A stretch of DNA of 64,000 nt from Microbacterium sp. 67-17 (GCF_001898325.1 NZ_MKTR01000021.1:24868-88867), one strand, 5' to 3'; numbered from the stretch's first letter, positions 1-9,088 are shown. Translations and numbers: made by a program. The notes: generated by a model not told the origin, from the sequence alone.

Positions 1-256
1 GGGGGCCGTGGGTCAATGCGGTGTGACCGCATCGTCACACGACGCGGCTTGATTGTCGGTCAGCCTGGCCGCGCCGCAGCCGCTGACGGCACCGCAGAAG
101 CGGTCGTCCGTCCCGTCCGAAAACCTGTCCGTTTACCGCCCGTAGCCGTCCGTAAACGTCCAGAGGTAGACTGAGCCCCAGACGGCGACTGCCGCCTGGG
201 GCTCAGTAAATTGCTGGCCTCTGAGACCGGGAGTGCGGTCCCAAAACCCCTCGGAA
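1..256. other. Non-coding left edge beyond glnA
   Basis: No convincing gene is seen here; the open frames lack ribosome binding sites and recognisable protein sequence. It contains a 7-bp inverted repeat (ATGCGGT-GTG-ACCGCAT, 16-32), a stretch with repeated GTCCGT-like words around 105-160, and the glnA terminator candidate listed separately. The gene to the left lies outside the window. Confidence 0.6.
171..206 (-). terminator. Probable glnA terminator hairpin
   Basis: A perfect 11-bp inverted repeat (CTGAGCCCCAG / CTGGGGCTCAG) encloses a smaller CGGC-GACT-GCCG hairpin, about 50 bases beyond the glnA stop codon. The following bases on the minus strand are pyrimidine-rich but there is no clean U-run, so the strength is uncertain. 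Confidence 0.6.
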
Positions 257-1681
257 TCAGACCCCGAAGTACAACTCGTACTCGAAGGGGTGAGGACGGG
301 CGTTCATCGGCTGGATCTCGTTCTCGAACTTGTAGTCGATCCACGTTTCGATGAGCTCGGGCGTGAACACGTTGCCACGCAGCAGGAACTCGTGGTCGGC
401 GCGCAGAGCGTCGAGCGAGTCGAGCAGCGAGTTCGGGACCTGCGGGATGAGCTTGGCCTCCTCGGGGGGCAGCTCGTACAGGTCCTTGTCGACCGGCTCG
501 TGGGGCTCGATGCGGTTGATGATGCCGTCGAGGCCGGCCATCATCTGCGCGGCGAAGGCGAGGTACGGGTTGCCCGACGCGTCGGGAGCGCGGAACTCGA
601 TGCGCTTGGCCTTCGGGTTGGTTCCGGTGATCGGGATGCGGATCGCAGCCGAACGGTTACCAGCCGAGTAGACCAGGTTGACGGGAGCTTCGTACCCCTT
701 GACCAGACGCTTGTAGGAGTTGAGCGTCGGGTTGGTGAACGCGAGAACCGCGGGGGCGTGCGCAAGCAGGCCACCGATGTACCAGCGGGCGATGTCAGAC
801 AGCCCACCGTAGCCGGCCTCGTCGTAGAAGAGGGGCTTCCCATCGAGCCACAGCGACTGGTGGGTGTGCATGCCGGAGCCGTTGTCACCGAACAGCGGCT
901 TGGGCATGAAGGTCGCGACCTTGCCCCACTCGTTCGTCGTGTTCTTGACGATGTACTTGAACTTCAGGATGTCGTCAGCCGCGTGCACCATCGTGTCGAA
1001 ACGGTAGTTGATCTCCTGCTGGCCACCGGTACCGACCTCGTGGTGCGAGCGCTCGAGAACAAAGCCGGACTCGATGAGCTTCAGGGTGATGTCATCGCGC
1101 AGGTCGGCGGTCTTGTCGACCGGCGAGACGGGGAAGTAGCCGCCCTTGTAGGGAGTCTTGTTGGCGAGGTTGCCGCCGTCCTCTTCGCGGCCGGTGTTCC
1201 AGGCGCCCTCAGACGAGTCGACGGAGTAGAAGCTCGTGTTCTGCTTCACTTCGTAGCGCACGTCATCGAAGATGTAGAACTCAGCCTCGGGTGCGAAGAA
1301 CGCGGTGTCCGCGATGCCGGTGGAGGCGAGGAACTTCTCTGCCTTCTTGGCAACCTGACGCGGGTCCTTGTGGTAAATCTCGCCCGTACGCGGGTTGTAG
1401 ATGTCGAAGATCATGATCAGCGTCTTGGCCTCGCGGAACGGGTCAAGGTACGCCGTGGTGACATCCGGGATGAGCTGCATGTCCGACTCGTGGATGTTCG
1501 CGAAACCGCGGATCGAGGATCCGTCGAACAGCTGGCCGACGGTGAAGAAGTCCTCGTCGACGGTGGATGCCGGAATGTTGAAGTGCTGCTGCACACCGGG
1601 GAGATCCGTGAAACGGATGTCGAGGAACTTGACGTCCTCGTCCTTGATGAACTTCAGCACCTCAGATGAATCTTTGAACAT
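257..1681 (-). CDS. glnA: Type I glutamine synthetase
   Basis: Makes glutamine from glutamate, ammonia and ATP in the cytoplasm, the main ammonium assimilation step. The 474-residue length fits GSI. The start is placed at [11 protein letters not shown]; the frame stays open 16 codons further upstream, but that extension is not family-like. Visible landmarks are [10 protein letters not shown], the [10 protein letters not shown] region of the active site, and DLYELPPE near residue 397, which carries the tyrosine adenylylated in GSI-beta enzymes, so control by GlnE is expected. A GTAAC-N6-GAAAC box about 90 bases upstream suggests GlnR-type transcriptional control. It is transcribed alone, away from the RDD gene. 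Confidence 0.97.
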   Translation of the reverse strand: MFKDSSEVLKFIKDEDVKFLDIRFTDLPGVQQHFNIPASTVDEDFFTVGQLFDGSSIRGFANIHESDMQLIPDVTTAYLDPFREAKTLIMIFDIYNPRTGEIYHKDPRQVAKKAEKFLASTGIADTAFFAPEAEFYIFDDVRYEVKQNTSFYSVDSSEGAWNTGREEDGGNLANKTPYKGGYFPVSPVDKTADLRDDITLKLIESGFVLERSHHEVGTGGQQEINYRFDTMVHAADDILKFKYIVKNTTNEWGKVATFMPKPLFGDNGSGMHTHQSLWLDGKPLFYDEAGYGGLSDIARWYIGGLLAHAPAVLAFTNPTLNSYKRLVKGYEAPVNLVYSAGNRSAAIRIPITGTNPKAKRIEFRAPDASGNPYLAFAAQMMAGLDGIINRIEPHEPVDKDLYELPPEEAKLIPQVPNSLLDSLDALRADHEFLLRGNVFTPELIETWIDYKFENEIQPMNARPHPFEYELYFGV

Positions 1682-1738
1682 GAAGACTCCAGAGGTAGGG
1701 CGTGGTGATACCCGTGTCGGGTTTCCCAAAACGGTAGT

Positions 1739-1758
1739 CGGCAGGGATTGCCCTGCCG
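1739..1758 (-). promoter_or_regulatory. Hairpin in the glnA leader
   Basis: A perfect 8-bp inverted repeat (CGGCAGGG-ATTG-CCCTGCCG on the plus strand) lies between the nitrogen box and the glnA start. It could be an mRNA leader hairpin or an operator; its role is unknown. Confidence 0.4.
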
Positions 1759-1768
1759 TGTCCCTATT

Positions 1769-1784
1769 GTTTCGGGCATGTTAC
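1769..1784 (-). promoter_or_regulatory. GlnR-type nitrogen box upstream of glnA
   Basis: On the minus strand it reads GTAAC-ATGCCC-GAAAC, a full match to the actinobacterial GlnR half-site pair gTnAc-N6-GaAAc. The same pattern with a different 6-base spacer precedes amtB at 36997. GlnR itself is not in the window, so the regulator is inferred. Confidence 0.65.
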
Positions 1785-1810
1785 GAGCCTGTCGAATCGG
1801 CGCGCCCAGA

Positions 1811-1816
1811 TAGGCT
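1811..1816 (+). promoter_or_regulatory. -10 element for leaderless RDD gene
   Basis: TAGGCT ends exactly six bases before the GTG at 1823, so transcription should begin at the start codon. No Shine-Dalgarno sequence is present. Confidence 0.5.
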
Positions 1817-1822
1817 CTTCCG

Positions 1823-2218
1823 GTGACCTCAGTTGCCCAGGACTACCCCGGTAAACGCCTCGGACTTGCGGAGTCTGGACCCGGATCGATCGGTCGACTC
1901 GGTCGTCGAGTCGGTGCGTTGTGCGTCGACTACGGTGCGGCGTATCTCATCTCTGGGTTCTTCGGGTGGGACGCACTCGCCATTCTCGGGATCTTCGCGC
2001 TCATCCAGATCGCGTTCCTGCCGACGTTGCAGGGCAGCCCCGGACACCGGATCTTCGGGTTGACCCTCCAGCGCGTGGAGGGGGGCTGGGTGGGCCTGTG
2101 GCGACCCGTGCTGCGCACGCTGCTGCTGATTGTCGTCATCCCGGCTGTCATCTGGGACGCCGATCAGCGTGGGTTGCACGACAAGGTGGCGGGCACAGTC
2201 CTGCTTCGTAGTCGCTGA
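1823..2218 (+). CDS. RDD family membrane protein
   Basis: A 131-residue integral membrane protein. Residues about 22-131 form the RDD domain: the Arg of GRRVGALCVDYG, followed by hydrophobic segments around 35-75 and 95-110 and the conserved Asp in DQRGLHDKVAGT near the C-terminus. RDD proteins are small membrane proteins of mostly unknown role, sometimes linked to transport or ion tolerance. The GTG start has no Shine-Dalgarno but a TAGGCT -10 six bases upstream, which points to leaderless translation. It is divergent from glnA and the nitrogen box lies between them, so indirect nitrogen control is possible but unproven. Confidence 0.85.
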   Translation: MTSVAQDYPGKRLGLAESGPGSIGRLGRRVGALCVDYGAAYLISGFFGWDALAILGIFALIQIAFLPTLQGSPGHRIFGLTLQRVEGGWVGLWRPVLRTLLLIVVIPAVIWDADQRGLHDKVAGTVLLRSR

Positions 2219-2233
2219 CGGTGCCGCCGGGAC

Positions 2234-2944
2234 TCAGCGGGGGCGCGGTGCCCGAACCTTGGTGGGATCGATGCCCTTTGGGATCGGCAGCGAGGTCAGC
2301 GTCTGGGAAACTGAGTCGACTCGCTTGATCACGGCAGCCATTGTTGCGCGGTCGATCTTCTTGGGAAGCTTCTTGATCCTGGTCGCGAGCTGCGAGATCG
2401 GCACGTCCTCTTCGCCGTGTCCGACGTAGAGCACCGTCAGCGGTACACCGGATGCCACCCGCTGAACTTTCTGGCGTTCGTCATTGACCAGCCGAGTCAG
2501 TCTCCCGCGTGAGCCCTCGCCGATAATGACGACGCCGCCGCGGCCGATGACACGGTAAACAGCTTCTTGGGTCTTGGGGTTGACGCCGACCGGGTTCTCG
2601 TTGGCCTGCCACGAACGTCCCAACGAGGTGGAGATCACGTGGCCGGTGGCGCCGGGTACGCCGTCGATGCGCTTGTACATCGCGCGTGTCGACAGGCGCG
2701 TCGTCAGGGTCAGACCTATCAGGACACCGAAGAGAAGACCCGTGACACCCCAGAGGATGATGCTCCAGACAGCCACCGGCGGGATGAGGAACCCGATGCC
2801 CACACCGAGGGCGGCACCGGCGAGCGCGACGCCGACGAGCAGCCAGGGGAGTCCCCGGTAGGTCTGCTGCGTGAAGGTATACAGGGTACGAAGCTGCGAG
2901 AAAAAGCCGGGCCTCTTCTCGGGTGAGGACGCGCGTGCTGCCAT
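2234..2944 (-). CDS. DUF4191 membrane protein
   Basis: A 236-residue actinobacterial protein of unknown function. After a basic N-terminus (MAARASSPEKR) there are two transmembrane segments at about residues 24-70, then a soluble cytoplasmic domain containing GRGGVVIIGEGS. The C-terminus is basic and proline-rich. The ATG at 2944 was chosen because GGAGGG lies directly before it and TACGCT sits six bases upstream as a possible -10, so the mRNA may be almost leaderless; the frame stays open further upstream without family-like sequence. DUF4191 genes commonly sit near glnA in actinobacteria, and this convergent arrangement with the RDD gene is usual. Confidence 0.85.
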   Translation of the reverse strand: MAARASSPEKRPGFFSQLRTLYTFTQQTYRGLPWLLVGVALAGAALGVGIGFLIPPVAVWSIILWGVTGLLFGVLIGLTLTTRLSTRAMYKRIDGVPGATGHVISTSLGRSWQANENPVGVNPKTQEAVYRVIGRGGVVIIGEGSRGRLTRLVNDERQKVQRVASGVPLTVLYVGHGEEDVPISQLATRIKKLPKKIDRATMAAVIKRVDSVSQTLTSLPIPKGIDPTKVRAPRPR

Positions 2945-3099
2945 CCCTCCAGCGTACCCGTGACGGACGCGCCGCATGAGTCGCCGGCTCGCCCAGCCGC
3001 ATCTGCGCGCCTTCCTCCCCAGGCTGCGATCGGGATCGCGGGTCCCCGCATCGGCGCTGGGCTGACTGCGAGTTTGGTATGGCTGTTCAGGCTGGGGAC

Positions 3100-4440
3100 A
3101 TGAGTGATGCAATGCCCGGGTGGGCGGATGATCCGTTCCTGATCCCCTTCACCCCGCTGCGTCGGGTCACGACACGAGAGTCTCCCTACGCGGGAACGCT
3201 CGTGCGCAGCCCGGCAGGCGTCCACCTGCTGATCGATCCCGAACAGGTGCCTGCGGGGGAGCTGTTCTGGACGCCGCAGGAGGACACGCACGTGATCCGC
3301 GCACTGGATGTCGTGCACATGGGTACATCGCGCTCTGAAGCCGCCGTCGGCGCGCTGGTCGAAGCGTGTCGTGAGCCTCTAGAAACCTACCTCGAGGTGC
3401 GTGACAGCCTGCTGGCGCCGGTCACGGAGCCGGAGTGTGCCACGATCATGATCAGCCTGCTGCGGGGGGCGAACGAGTTGCGCGCAGCAGCCAGTAAGGA
3501 TCTCGGCGGAGCATGGTGGCTCTCCGCTTCCGCCAGACCCGTGTTCGCGCTCATGCCCGGCGCGGAACCCGCTGCGCAGAGCGCCTGCCGCATCCTGAAC
3601 CGGCTTCCGCTCGATGATGCGCGGGGTGGCTCCGTCAGGGATGCCATCGTGGCTGTCTTGCGGGCCGATGACATTCGGGCAGGTGGTATCGACGCCTGTG
3701 AGCGCGCCGTGTTCGAGTGGGTCGAGCCGGGGCCGCTTCGCCCGTCCTCGAAGCCTCCGGCCCCAGTACGGCTCACACCGAGCCCGGCAACCGTTGACTC
3801 GCCGCTGCGCGCGGAGTCCCGGCCAGTCACGCCGGACGAGCCTGCTGCCTTCGATCGGCTCGTGCGCGGTGGCGATGGCGGATGGCACGAGACGCTCGCG
3901 GACGTGGCCGCTTCTGCCCGTGGCGCCATGCGTTCCCTCCGGCGTCGCCCGAGAGCGGAGCGCCCGGTCAGGCGGGGCCGACTGGTGATCGCCGCTGTTG
4001 CCGTCGGCGTGGTCCTCGCCGTCGCCGTCACGTTTCTGACCCCCGACGCCCGGACTGCGCCAGCGGACAATGCGCCGACCGGGGGAGGCGCGCCGTTACC
4101 GGCTATCGGAGAGGCTACCTCGCCCGACTCAGGGCTCGAGGAGGAGTCGCCCGATCTGTCCCGCGTGGCGGGCGTGATCCTCGACGCCATGTCGACGTGT
4201 GCCTGGGATGCCGCCTGTGTGGGGACGATCTCCGAGCGTGGGGACGTGGCACCCGCCGCCGGGGCCGCCACCGCTCCTGCTGCGCTTCGGACCCTTCACC
4301 TTGTCGACGAGTACGGGGACGTCGCCGTGGTCCGCGCCGAGGCTGACAGCTACCCGCCGCAGCTCGTTGTGATTGCGCGCCACGATGACAGATGGCTGCT
4401 GCGTGAGGTGCTCGACCTCACGCAGCAGCCATCTTCGTAG
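3100..4440 (+). CDS. Unrecognised single-pass membrane protein
   Basis: Not assigned to a family. The 446-residue protein (453 if the ATG at 3079 is used) has an N-terminal soluble region of about 200 residues, a proline- and charge-rich linker, a cluster of arginines, one transmembrane helix near residue 310 (LVIAAVAVGVVLAVAVTFL), and a C-terminal outside domain. That last part has two cysteines (CAWDAACVG) and ends in an ALRTLHLVDEYGD...DDRWLLREVLDL pattern reminiscent of NTF2/SnoaL-like outer domains. The N-terminal half has a faint resemblance to degenerate protein kinase lobes, which is speculation. Its last 16 codons contain a perfect terminator hairpin. Confidence 0.75.
   Translation: MSDAMPGWADDPFLIPFTPLRRVTTRESPYAGTLVRSPAGVHLLIDPEQVPAGELFWTPQEDTHVIRALDVVHMGTSRSEAAVGALVEACREPLETYLEVRDSLLAPVTEPECATIMISLLRGANELRAAASKDLGGAWWLSASARPVFALMPGAEPAAQSACRILNRLPLDDARGGSVRDAIVAVLRADDIRAGGIDACERAVFEWVEPGPLRPSSKPPAPVRLTPSPATVDSPLRAESRPVTPDEPAAFDRLVRGGDGGWHETLADVAASARGAMRSLRRRPRAERPVRRGRLVIAAVAVGVVLAVAVTFLTPDARTAPADNAPTGGGAPLPAIGEATSPDSGLEEESPDLSRVAGVILDAMSTCAWDAACVGTISERGDVAPAAGAATAPAALRTLHLVDEYGDVAVVRAEADSYPPQLVVIARHDDRWLLREVLDLTQQPSS
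4391..4433 (+). terminator. Perfect 19-bp hairpin inside the end of a gene
   Basis: Arms at 4391-4409 and 4415-4433 are exact reverse complements around a GCTCG loop. The hairpin lies wholly within the preceding coding region, before its TAG at 4438, and is followed by a T-rich stretch (GTTTCCTTTT near 4450). It also faces the end of sucB on the other strand and could serve both genes. Confidence 0.75.
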
Positions 4441-4473
4441 CGCTGGTGCGTTTCCTTTTCGGCGTCGACCTGG

Positions 4474-6159
4474 TCAGATACCGAGGTCGCCGGCGAAGTC
4501 CGCCTCTTCGAGGCGAGCCTTCACGGCACCGAGGAAGCGTGCGGCATCCGCACCGTCAATGATCCGGTGGTCGTACGACAGCGCGAGGTAGACGTACGAG
4601 CGAACCGAGATCGCATCCTTTCCGTCAACCTGCACGACACCGGGTCGCTTGACGACGGTGCCGGTGCCGAGGATCGCGGACTGCGGCAGGAAGACGACCG
4701 GCGTGTCGAACAGTGCACCACGGGAGCCGGTGTTGGTGAGCGTGAACGTGCCGCCGGCCAGCTCGTCTGGCTTCAGCTTGTTCTCGCGCGTGCGAGCCGC
4801 AAGGTCGGCGATCTCGTGAGCGATCTGAGCCAGGTTCTTCGTTGCTGCATCACGCAGCACAGGAGTCAGCAGTCCCCGCTCGGTGTCGACGGCGATCGAG
4901 AGGTTCTCGGTTGCCGGGTAGACGATCGAACCATCGTCGACTGTGGCGTTGATGACGGGGTACGCCTGGAGAGCCTCGGCAGCCGCGAGTGCGAAGAAGG
5001 GCAGGAACGAAAGCTTGTCGCCAGTCTTCTTCTGGAACTCGCCCTTCACCGCATCGCGGAACGCCGCGACCTTGGTGATGTCCACCTCCACGACAGTGGT
5101 CAACTGAGCCGTCGACTGCATGGACGCGACAGCGCGCTCGGAGAGAACCTTGCGCAGACGCGACATCGGCTGTGTGGTCCCACGGAGCTCAGAAACCTCG
5201 CGGGCAGCGCGCTTGGGCGCTTCGCTTGCAGCCGCGGGAGTTGCCGCCGACTCGGCAGCGGCCAGGACATCCTCCTTGCGGATCCGCCCCCCGACGCCGG
5301 TTCCCTTGACCGTCGCGAGGTTGACGCCCCTCTCCTGCGCGAGCTTGCGAACGAGCGGAGTCACATACGTCTTGCCGTCGCCGTCGGTCTCGGAAGCAGT
5401 TTCCGCGGCCGCGGACTCGGTCGCCTCGGACGAGGTCGCAGGCGTCTGCGCGGTCTGGCTCGATGCTTCGGGCTTCTCGGGCTCGGCCGCCGGCTTCTCC
5501 GGTGCACGCTCCGGCTCCGGCTCCGCGGCGGGAGCGGGCTCAGGCGCGGACTGCTGCGGAGCGCCGTCACCGATTCGGGCGAGCGTCGCGCCGACAGAGA
5601 CTGTCTCGTCTTCTTGCACGAGAATCTCCTGCAGCGTTCCCGCGACAGGGGAGGGGATCTCGGTGTCGACCTTGTCGGTGGAGATCTCCAGAAGCGGCTC
5701 GTCGACCTCAACGGTGTCACCGACGGCCTTGAGCCACCGGGTTACGGTGCCTTCCGTCACGCTTTCGCCGAGCTCTGGCAGGACGACGTCCTTTCCCTCA
5801 CCGGAGGGAGCAGCCTGCGCCGCGGGGGCGGGGGCGGGCTCTTCGGCCGGGGTGGGCTCCGGCTCGGGAGCCGACTCCTGAGGCGCCTGCTCGGCGGGGG
5901 CGTCCGACGACGGTGCAGACGAGCCGTCACCGATCTTCGCCAGGATCGCGCCGACCTCGACGGTCTCGTCTTCGTCAACGAGAATCTCCTCGATCACGCC
6001 CGAGACGGGGGAGGGAATCTCGGTGTCGACCTTGTCGGTCGAGATTTCGAGAAGCCCCTCATCGGCCTGAACTGTGTCTCCCACCTTCTTGAGCCAGCGG
6101 GTCACCGTTCCCTCCGTAACACTCTCGCCGAGTGCGGGGAGGACCACGGAAGTGCTCAT
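4474..6159 (-). CDS. sucB: Dihydrolipoamide acyltransferase (E2)
   Basis: E2 core of a 2-oxo acid dehydrogenase complex. The 561-residue protein has two lipoyl domains (about 1-80 and 120-200, each with the lipoylated lysine in EISTDKVDTEIPSPV), separated by Ala/Pro/Glu-rich linkers. A peripheral subunit-binding domain follows near residue 265 (TPLVRKLAQERGV), then the catalytic domain ending with the active-site SYDHRIIDGADAARF. By sequence it is named succinyltransferase. In other actinobacteria, however, this gene serves pyruvate dehydrogenase (DlaT in M. tuberculosis), while the 2-oxoglutarate E2 activity sits in Kgd/OdhA, so the substrate is open. AAGGAGAC precedes the ATG. lpdA, its E3 partner, lies just upstream on the same strand. 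Confidence 0.93.
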   Translation of the reverse strand: MSTSVVLPALGESVTEGTVTRWLKKVGDTVQADEGLLEISTDKVDTEIPSPVSGVIEEILVDEDETVEVGAILAKIGDGSSAPSSDAPAEQAPQESAPEPEPTPAEEPAPAPAAQAAPSGEGKDVVLPELGESVTEGTVTRWLKAVGDTVEVDEPLLEISTDKVDTEIPSPVAGTLQEILVQEDETVSVGATLARIGDGAPQQSAPEPAPAAEPEPERAPEKPAAEPEKPEASSQTAQTPATSSEATESAAAETASETDGDGKTYVTPLVRKLAQERGVNLATVKGTGVGGRIRKEDVLAAAESAATPAAASEAPKRAAREVSELRGTTQPMSRLRKVLSERAVASMQSTAQLTTVVEVDITKVAAFRDAVKGEFQKKTGDKLSFLPFFALAAAEALQAYPVINATVDDGSIVYPATENLSIAVDTERGLLTPVLRDAATKNLAQIAHEIADLAARTRENKLKPDELAGGTFTLTNTGSRGALFDTPVVFLPQSAILGTGTVVKRPGVVQVDGKDAISVRSYVYLALSYDHRIIDGADAARFLGAVKARLEEADFAGDLGI

Positions 6160-6221
6160 GAGTTTGTCTCCTTCAGGATGCCGATGTCTTTTCCAGCTTA
6201 GTGATTCTGCAGGGGCGGTCG

Positions 6222-7595
6222 TCAGATCGCATGCAGCGGTTTGCCCGATAGCAACAGCAGGGCCTCACCGAGTGCCTCGCTCTGCGTCGGATGGGCGTGG
6301 ATGAGGGGAGCGACATCCTCGGGATGCGCGTCCCACCCGACGAGCAGTTGACCTTCGGTGATGAGTTCACCCACGCGATCGCCGACAAGGTGCACACCCA
6401 GGACCGGTCCTTCGCGTCGACGCACGATCCGCGCGAATCCGGATGTGCCCAGGATCTCGCTCTTGGCGTTGGCAGCCAGCGGAATCTCCGCGGTCTGCAC
6501 GGCATCCTCACCGAACCGTTCGACCGCCGCCGCTGTCGTCAGCCCAACGGATGCCACCTCCGGACTCGAGTACGCGACCCGCGGCACCGAGTGGTCATCG
6601 AGCGGGGCGACGGAGAGCCCGGCGATGCGCTCTGCAACCGCGATGCCGTGCGCGAATCCGCGATGGGCAAGTTGTGGCCCCCGGACGATGTCGCCGACCG
6701 CCCAGACGTGCGGCGCGCTCGTGCGCAGCTCGGCATCCGTCACGACGAAGCCGGCACTGAGTTCAACGCCAGCTTCTTCGAAGCCGAGGTCTTCGGTGGA
6801 CGGAACCCGGCCCGCCGCGACCAGAACGTAGTCGGCGGTGCGGGTCGAACCATCCGACAAGGTGACCGTGACGTCGCCCTCACCCGCAGCAACGTCGGTG
6901 CACGAAACTCCGAAAGTCGCCGTGATCCCGCGTTTACGGAACGCCCGAAGGAGCGCCGCACTACTGGCTTCGTCTTCCGAGGGAAGCAAACGACCGAGTG
7001 GCTCGACGATCGTCACCTCCGCACCGAACGAGCGCCAGATGCTGGCGAACTCGACACCGATGACGCCCCCGCCCAGGATGACGACGGACGCTGGCACCTC
7101 GTCGAGTTCGAGCGCGGTGTCGCTGCTCAACACCCGCCCCCCGAGCGGGACGTCCGGAAGCTCGCGGGTGCGTCCGCCGGTGGCGAGGACGATGTCGGAT
7201 GCCGACAGGACGCGGTCACCGACCCGCACCTGCAGGCCGGGCTCGAGATAGCCGTCACCGATCACGGTCACGACACCGCGCGCGGCGAGAAGTCCGGTGA
7301 GACCCGCGTGCTTCTTGCTGACGATCTTGCGGCGGTAGTCGTGGACCGCCGCCATCTCGATGGCCTCAAAGCTTGCGCTCACGCCGTGGTGGGCAGCGTT
7401 TCGGACGACATCGGCGACTTCGCCGGAATGCAGCAACGCCTTCGTGGGGACGCAACCGCGGTGAAGGCAGGTCCCGCCGACCTGGTCCCGCTCGATCAGA
7501 GCGACGGTGCGCCCGAGCTCCCGTGCGCGCAACGCCGCGGCGTAGCCTCCGGAGCCGCCGCCGAGGACAACGATGTCGAAGGCGTCCGCGCTCAT
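6222..7595 (-). CDS. lpdA: Dihydrolipoyl dehydrogenase (E3)
   Basis: FAD enzyme that reoxidises dihydrolipoamide for the 2-oxo acid dehydrogenase complexes. Residues 5-35 form the FAD-binding GGGSGGYAAALRARELG motif. The redox disulfide is GGTCLHRGCVP near residue 40. A second Rossmann motif (VILGGGVIGVEFASIW) binds NAD near residue 175, and the C-terminal interface carries HAHPTQSEALGEA with the catalytic His-Glu pair. The 457-residue length is normal. The ATG at 7595 overlaps the pepA stop codon by four bases (ATGA), so translation is coupled to pepA; the 62-base gap to sucB suggests one transcript. Confidence 0.96.
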   Translation of the reverse strand: MSADAFDIVVLGGGSGGYAAALRARELGRTVALIERDQVGGTCLHRGCVPTKALLHSGEVADVVRNAAHHGVSASFEAIEMAAVHDYRRKIVSKKHAGLTGLLAARGVVTVIGDGYLEPGLQVRVGDRVLSASDIVLATGGRTRELPDVPLGGRVLSSDTALELDEVPASVVILGGGVIGVEFASIWRSFGAEVTIVEPLGRLLPSEDEASSAALLRAFRKRGITATFGVSCTDVAAGEGDVTVTLSDGSTRTADYVLVAAGRVPSTEDLGFEEAGVELSAGFVVTDAELRTSAPHVWAVGDIVRGPQLAHRGFAHGIAVAERIAGLSVAPLDDHSVPRVAYSSPEVASVGLTTAAAVERFGEDAVQTAEIPLAANAKSEILGTSGFARIVRRREGPVLGVHLVGDRVGELITEGQLLVGWDAHPEDVAPLIHAHPTQSEALGEALLLLSGKPLHAI

Positions 7596-9076
7596 CGGCT
7601 CGCCTCGCTGAGGACGAACTCGATGAGGCTCCGGGTCGTCGCAGCGGTCGGACCCATGTCGGTGAACCCGAACGGGGCACCCTTGTTCATGCCCACACCG
7701 GCGATGTCGAGATGAACCCACGGGATCCGGGATCCGCCGCCCTCGGCGTCGTCGCGTGTTCCGACGAAGTGACGCAGGAACAGGCCCGCGAAAAGCGATC
7801 CTCCCGCGGGGTCGCCGACCTTGGCGTTCCGAAGATCCGCGATGGGGGAGTCGAGTTCGTCCACCATGTGGTCGGGAAGGGGCATCTGCCAGGCGAGTTC
7901 GTTGACACGATCCGCGGCCGCCAGGTAGCGGGCGACGGTCTCGTCATCGCCCATGACACCCGCGTGTCGCGTTCCCAATGCTGTGGTGATCGCACCTGTG
8001 AGTGTTGCCACATCGACGATCAGGTCGGGGTGCTCACGGCTTGCTGCGACGAGCCCGTCGGCAAGGACCAGCCGGCCCTCGGCATCCGTGTTCAGAACCT
8101 CGACCGTCGTGCCGTCGGCGATGCGAAGGACATCACCGGGTCTGGTCGCCGTTCCCGAGGGCATGTTCTCGGCCAGACACAGCCACGCGGACACGCGCAC
8201 CGGAGCGCCGATCTCGGCGATGGCGCGAAGCACGGCAAGCACCGTCGCAGCGCCGCACATGTCGTACTTCATGTCGACCATGCCGGCTGCGGGCTTGAGT
8301 GACAGTCCACCCGAATCGAACGTGATCCCCTTGCCGACCAGAGCCACGTGGCGCGTCGCGCCGTCCGGTGCATACTCCGCGCGGATGAGGCGTGGAGGGC
8401 GGACCGAGCCACGCCCGACACCGAGGATGCCACCGAACCCGCCGGTTGCCAGATCGTTTTCGTCCCACACCTGGACTGTTACCGGGAGGCCTGTCAGCAG
8501 GTCGCTGGCAACCTCAGCCATGTCAGCAGGGCCGAGGGCATCGGCGGGGGTGGTCACGAGATCCTTCACAAGCGCGACTGCCTCGATCACGGCGCGCACT
8601 CGTGCTGCATCCTCGGGCGGAACCGCCGCCGCAGCGTGAACGACGACACGCGTCGCGCGGGGCTTCGGCGGCTCTTTCTTGAAGCTCGCGAAGCTGTAGC
8701 CGCCGAGACCTGCGCCTTCGGCGGCTGCGAGCGCCGCATCCGCTGTCTGATGGAACGGCAGAGCCACCGCGACAGTGGCGAACCCGGCCAGAGTGCGACT
8801 TCCAACACCGACAGCGTTGCGAACGGATGCCGCGTCCCGACCCGCACCGCTGCCGACGACGGCAACGGGGTGAGCGAACAGCTGCGGAACCGCCACTCGG
8901 GCATAGGATCCCGCCGCGCCTGTGAACCCGATCGACTCCAGGCTGTCGCGCAGGCCGGGAAGCGCCTGCCATTCGTCGTCAGTGGTAGCGGAAACGAGAG
9001 GGATGACCAACATCACCGCGTCTGCGTCGTGTTCGGTAATCGGGGCTTCGCTGAAATCGACGACAGGACTGGCCAT
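7592..9076 (-). CDS. pepA: Leucyl aminopeptidase, M17 family
   Basis: Cytoplasmic metallo-aminopeptidase that releases N-terminal residues from peptides. The 494-residue protein has the usual variable N-terminal domain and a C-terminal catalytic domain with the metal-binding signature NTDAEGRL near residue 345. The active-site lysine is in LVGKGITFDSGGLSLKP, followed by metal-binding Asp residues in MKYDMCGAA. The start at 9076 is followed by MASPVVDFSEAP and has TAGGAT six bases upstream, consistent with a leaderless transcript. It is first in the pepA-lpdA-sucB block. Confidence 0.95.
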   Translation of the reverse strand: MASPVVDFSEAPITEHDADAVMLVIPLVSATTDDEWQALPGLRDSLESIGFTGAAGSYARVAVPQLFAHPVAVVGSGAGRDAASVRNAVGVGSRTLAGFATVAVALPFHQTADAALAAAEGAGLGGYSFASFKKEPPKPRATRVVVHAAAAVPPEDAARVRAVIEAVALVKDLVTTPADALGPADMAEVASDLLTGLPVTVQVWDENDLATGGFGGILGVGRGSVRPPRLIRAEYAPDGATRHVALVGKGITFDSGGLSLKPAAGMVDMKYDMCGAATVLAVLRAIAEIGAPVRVSAWLCLAENMPSGTATRPGDVLRIADGTTVEVLNTDAEGRLVLADGLVAASREHPDLIVDVATLTGAITTALGTRHAGVMGDDETVARYLAAADRVNELAWQMPLPDHMVDELDSPIADLRNAKVGDPAGGSLFAGLFLRHFVGTRDDAEGGGSRIPWVHLDIAGVGMNKGAPFGFTDMGPTAATTRSLIEFVLSEASR

Positions 9077-9082
9077 GCATTC

Positions 9083-9088
9083 ATCCTA
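9083..9088 (-). promoter_or_regulatory. -10 element for leaderless pepA
   Basis: Minus-strand TAGGAT ends six bases before the pepA ATG at 9076. No ribosome binding site is visible in the six-base gap (GAATGC). Confidence 0.5.

Noticed and set aside
6222-7721. lpdA starting at 7721
   Set aside because: Residues before MSADAFDIVVLGGG lie inside pepA and are not lipoamide dehydrogenase-like; the 7595 ATG overlaps the pepA stop in the usual coupled way.
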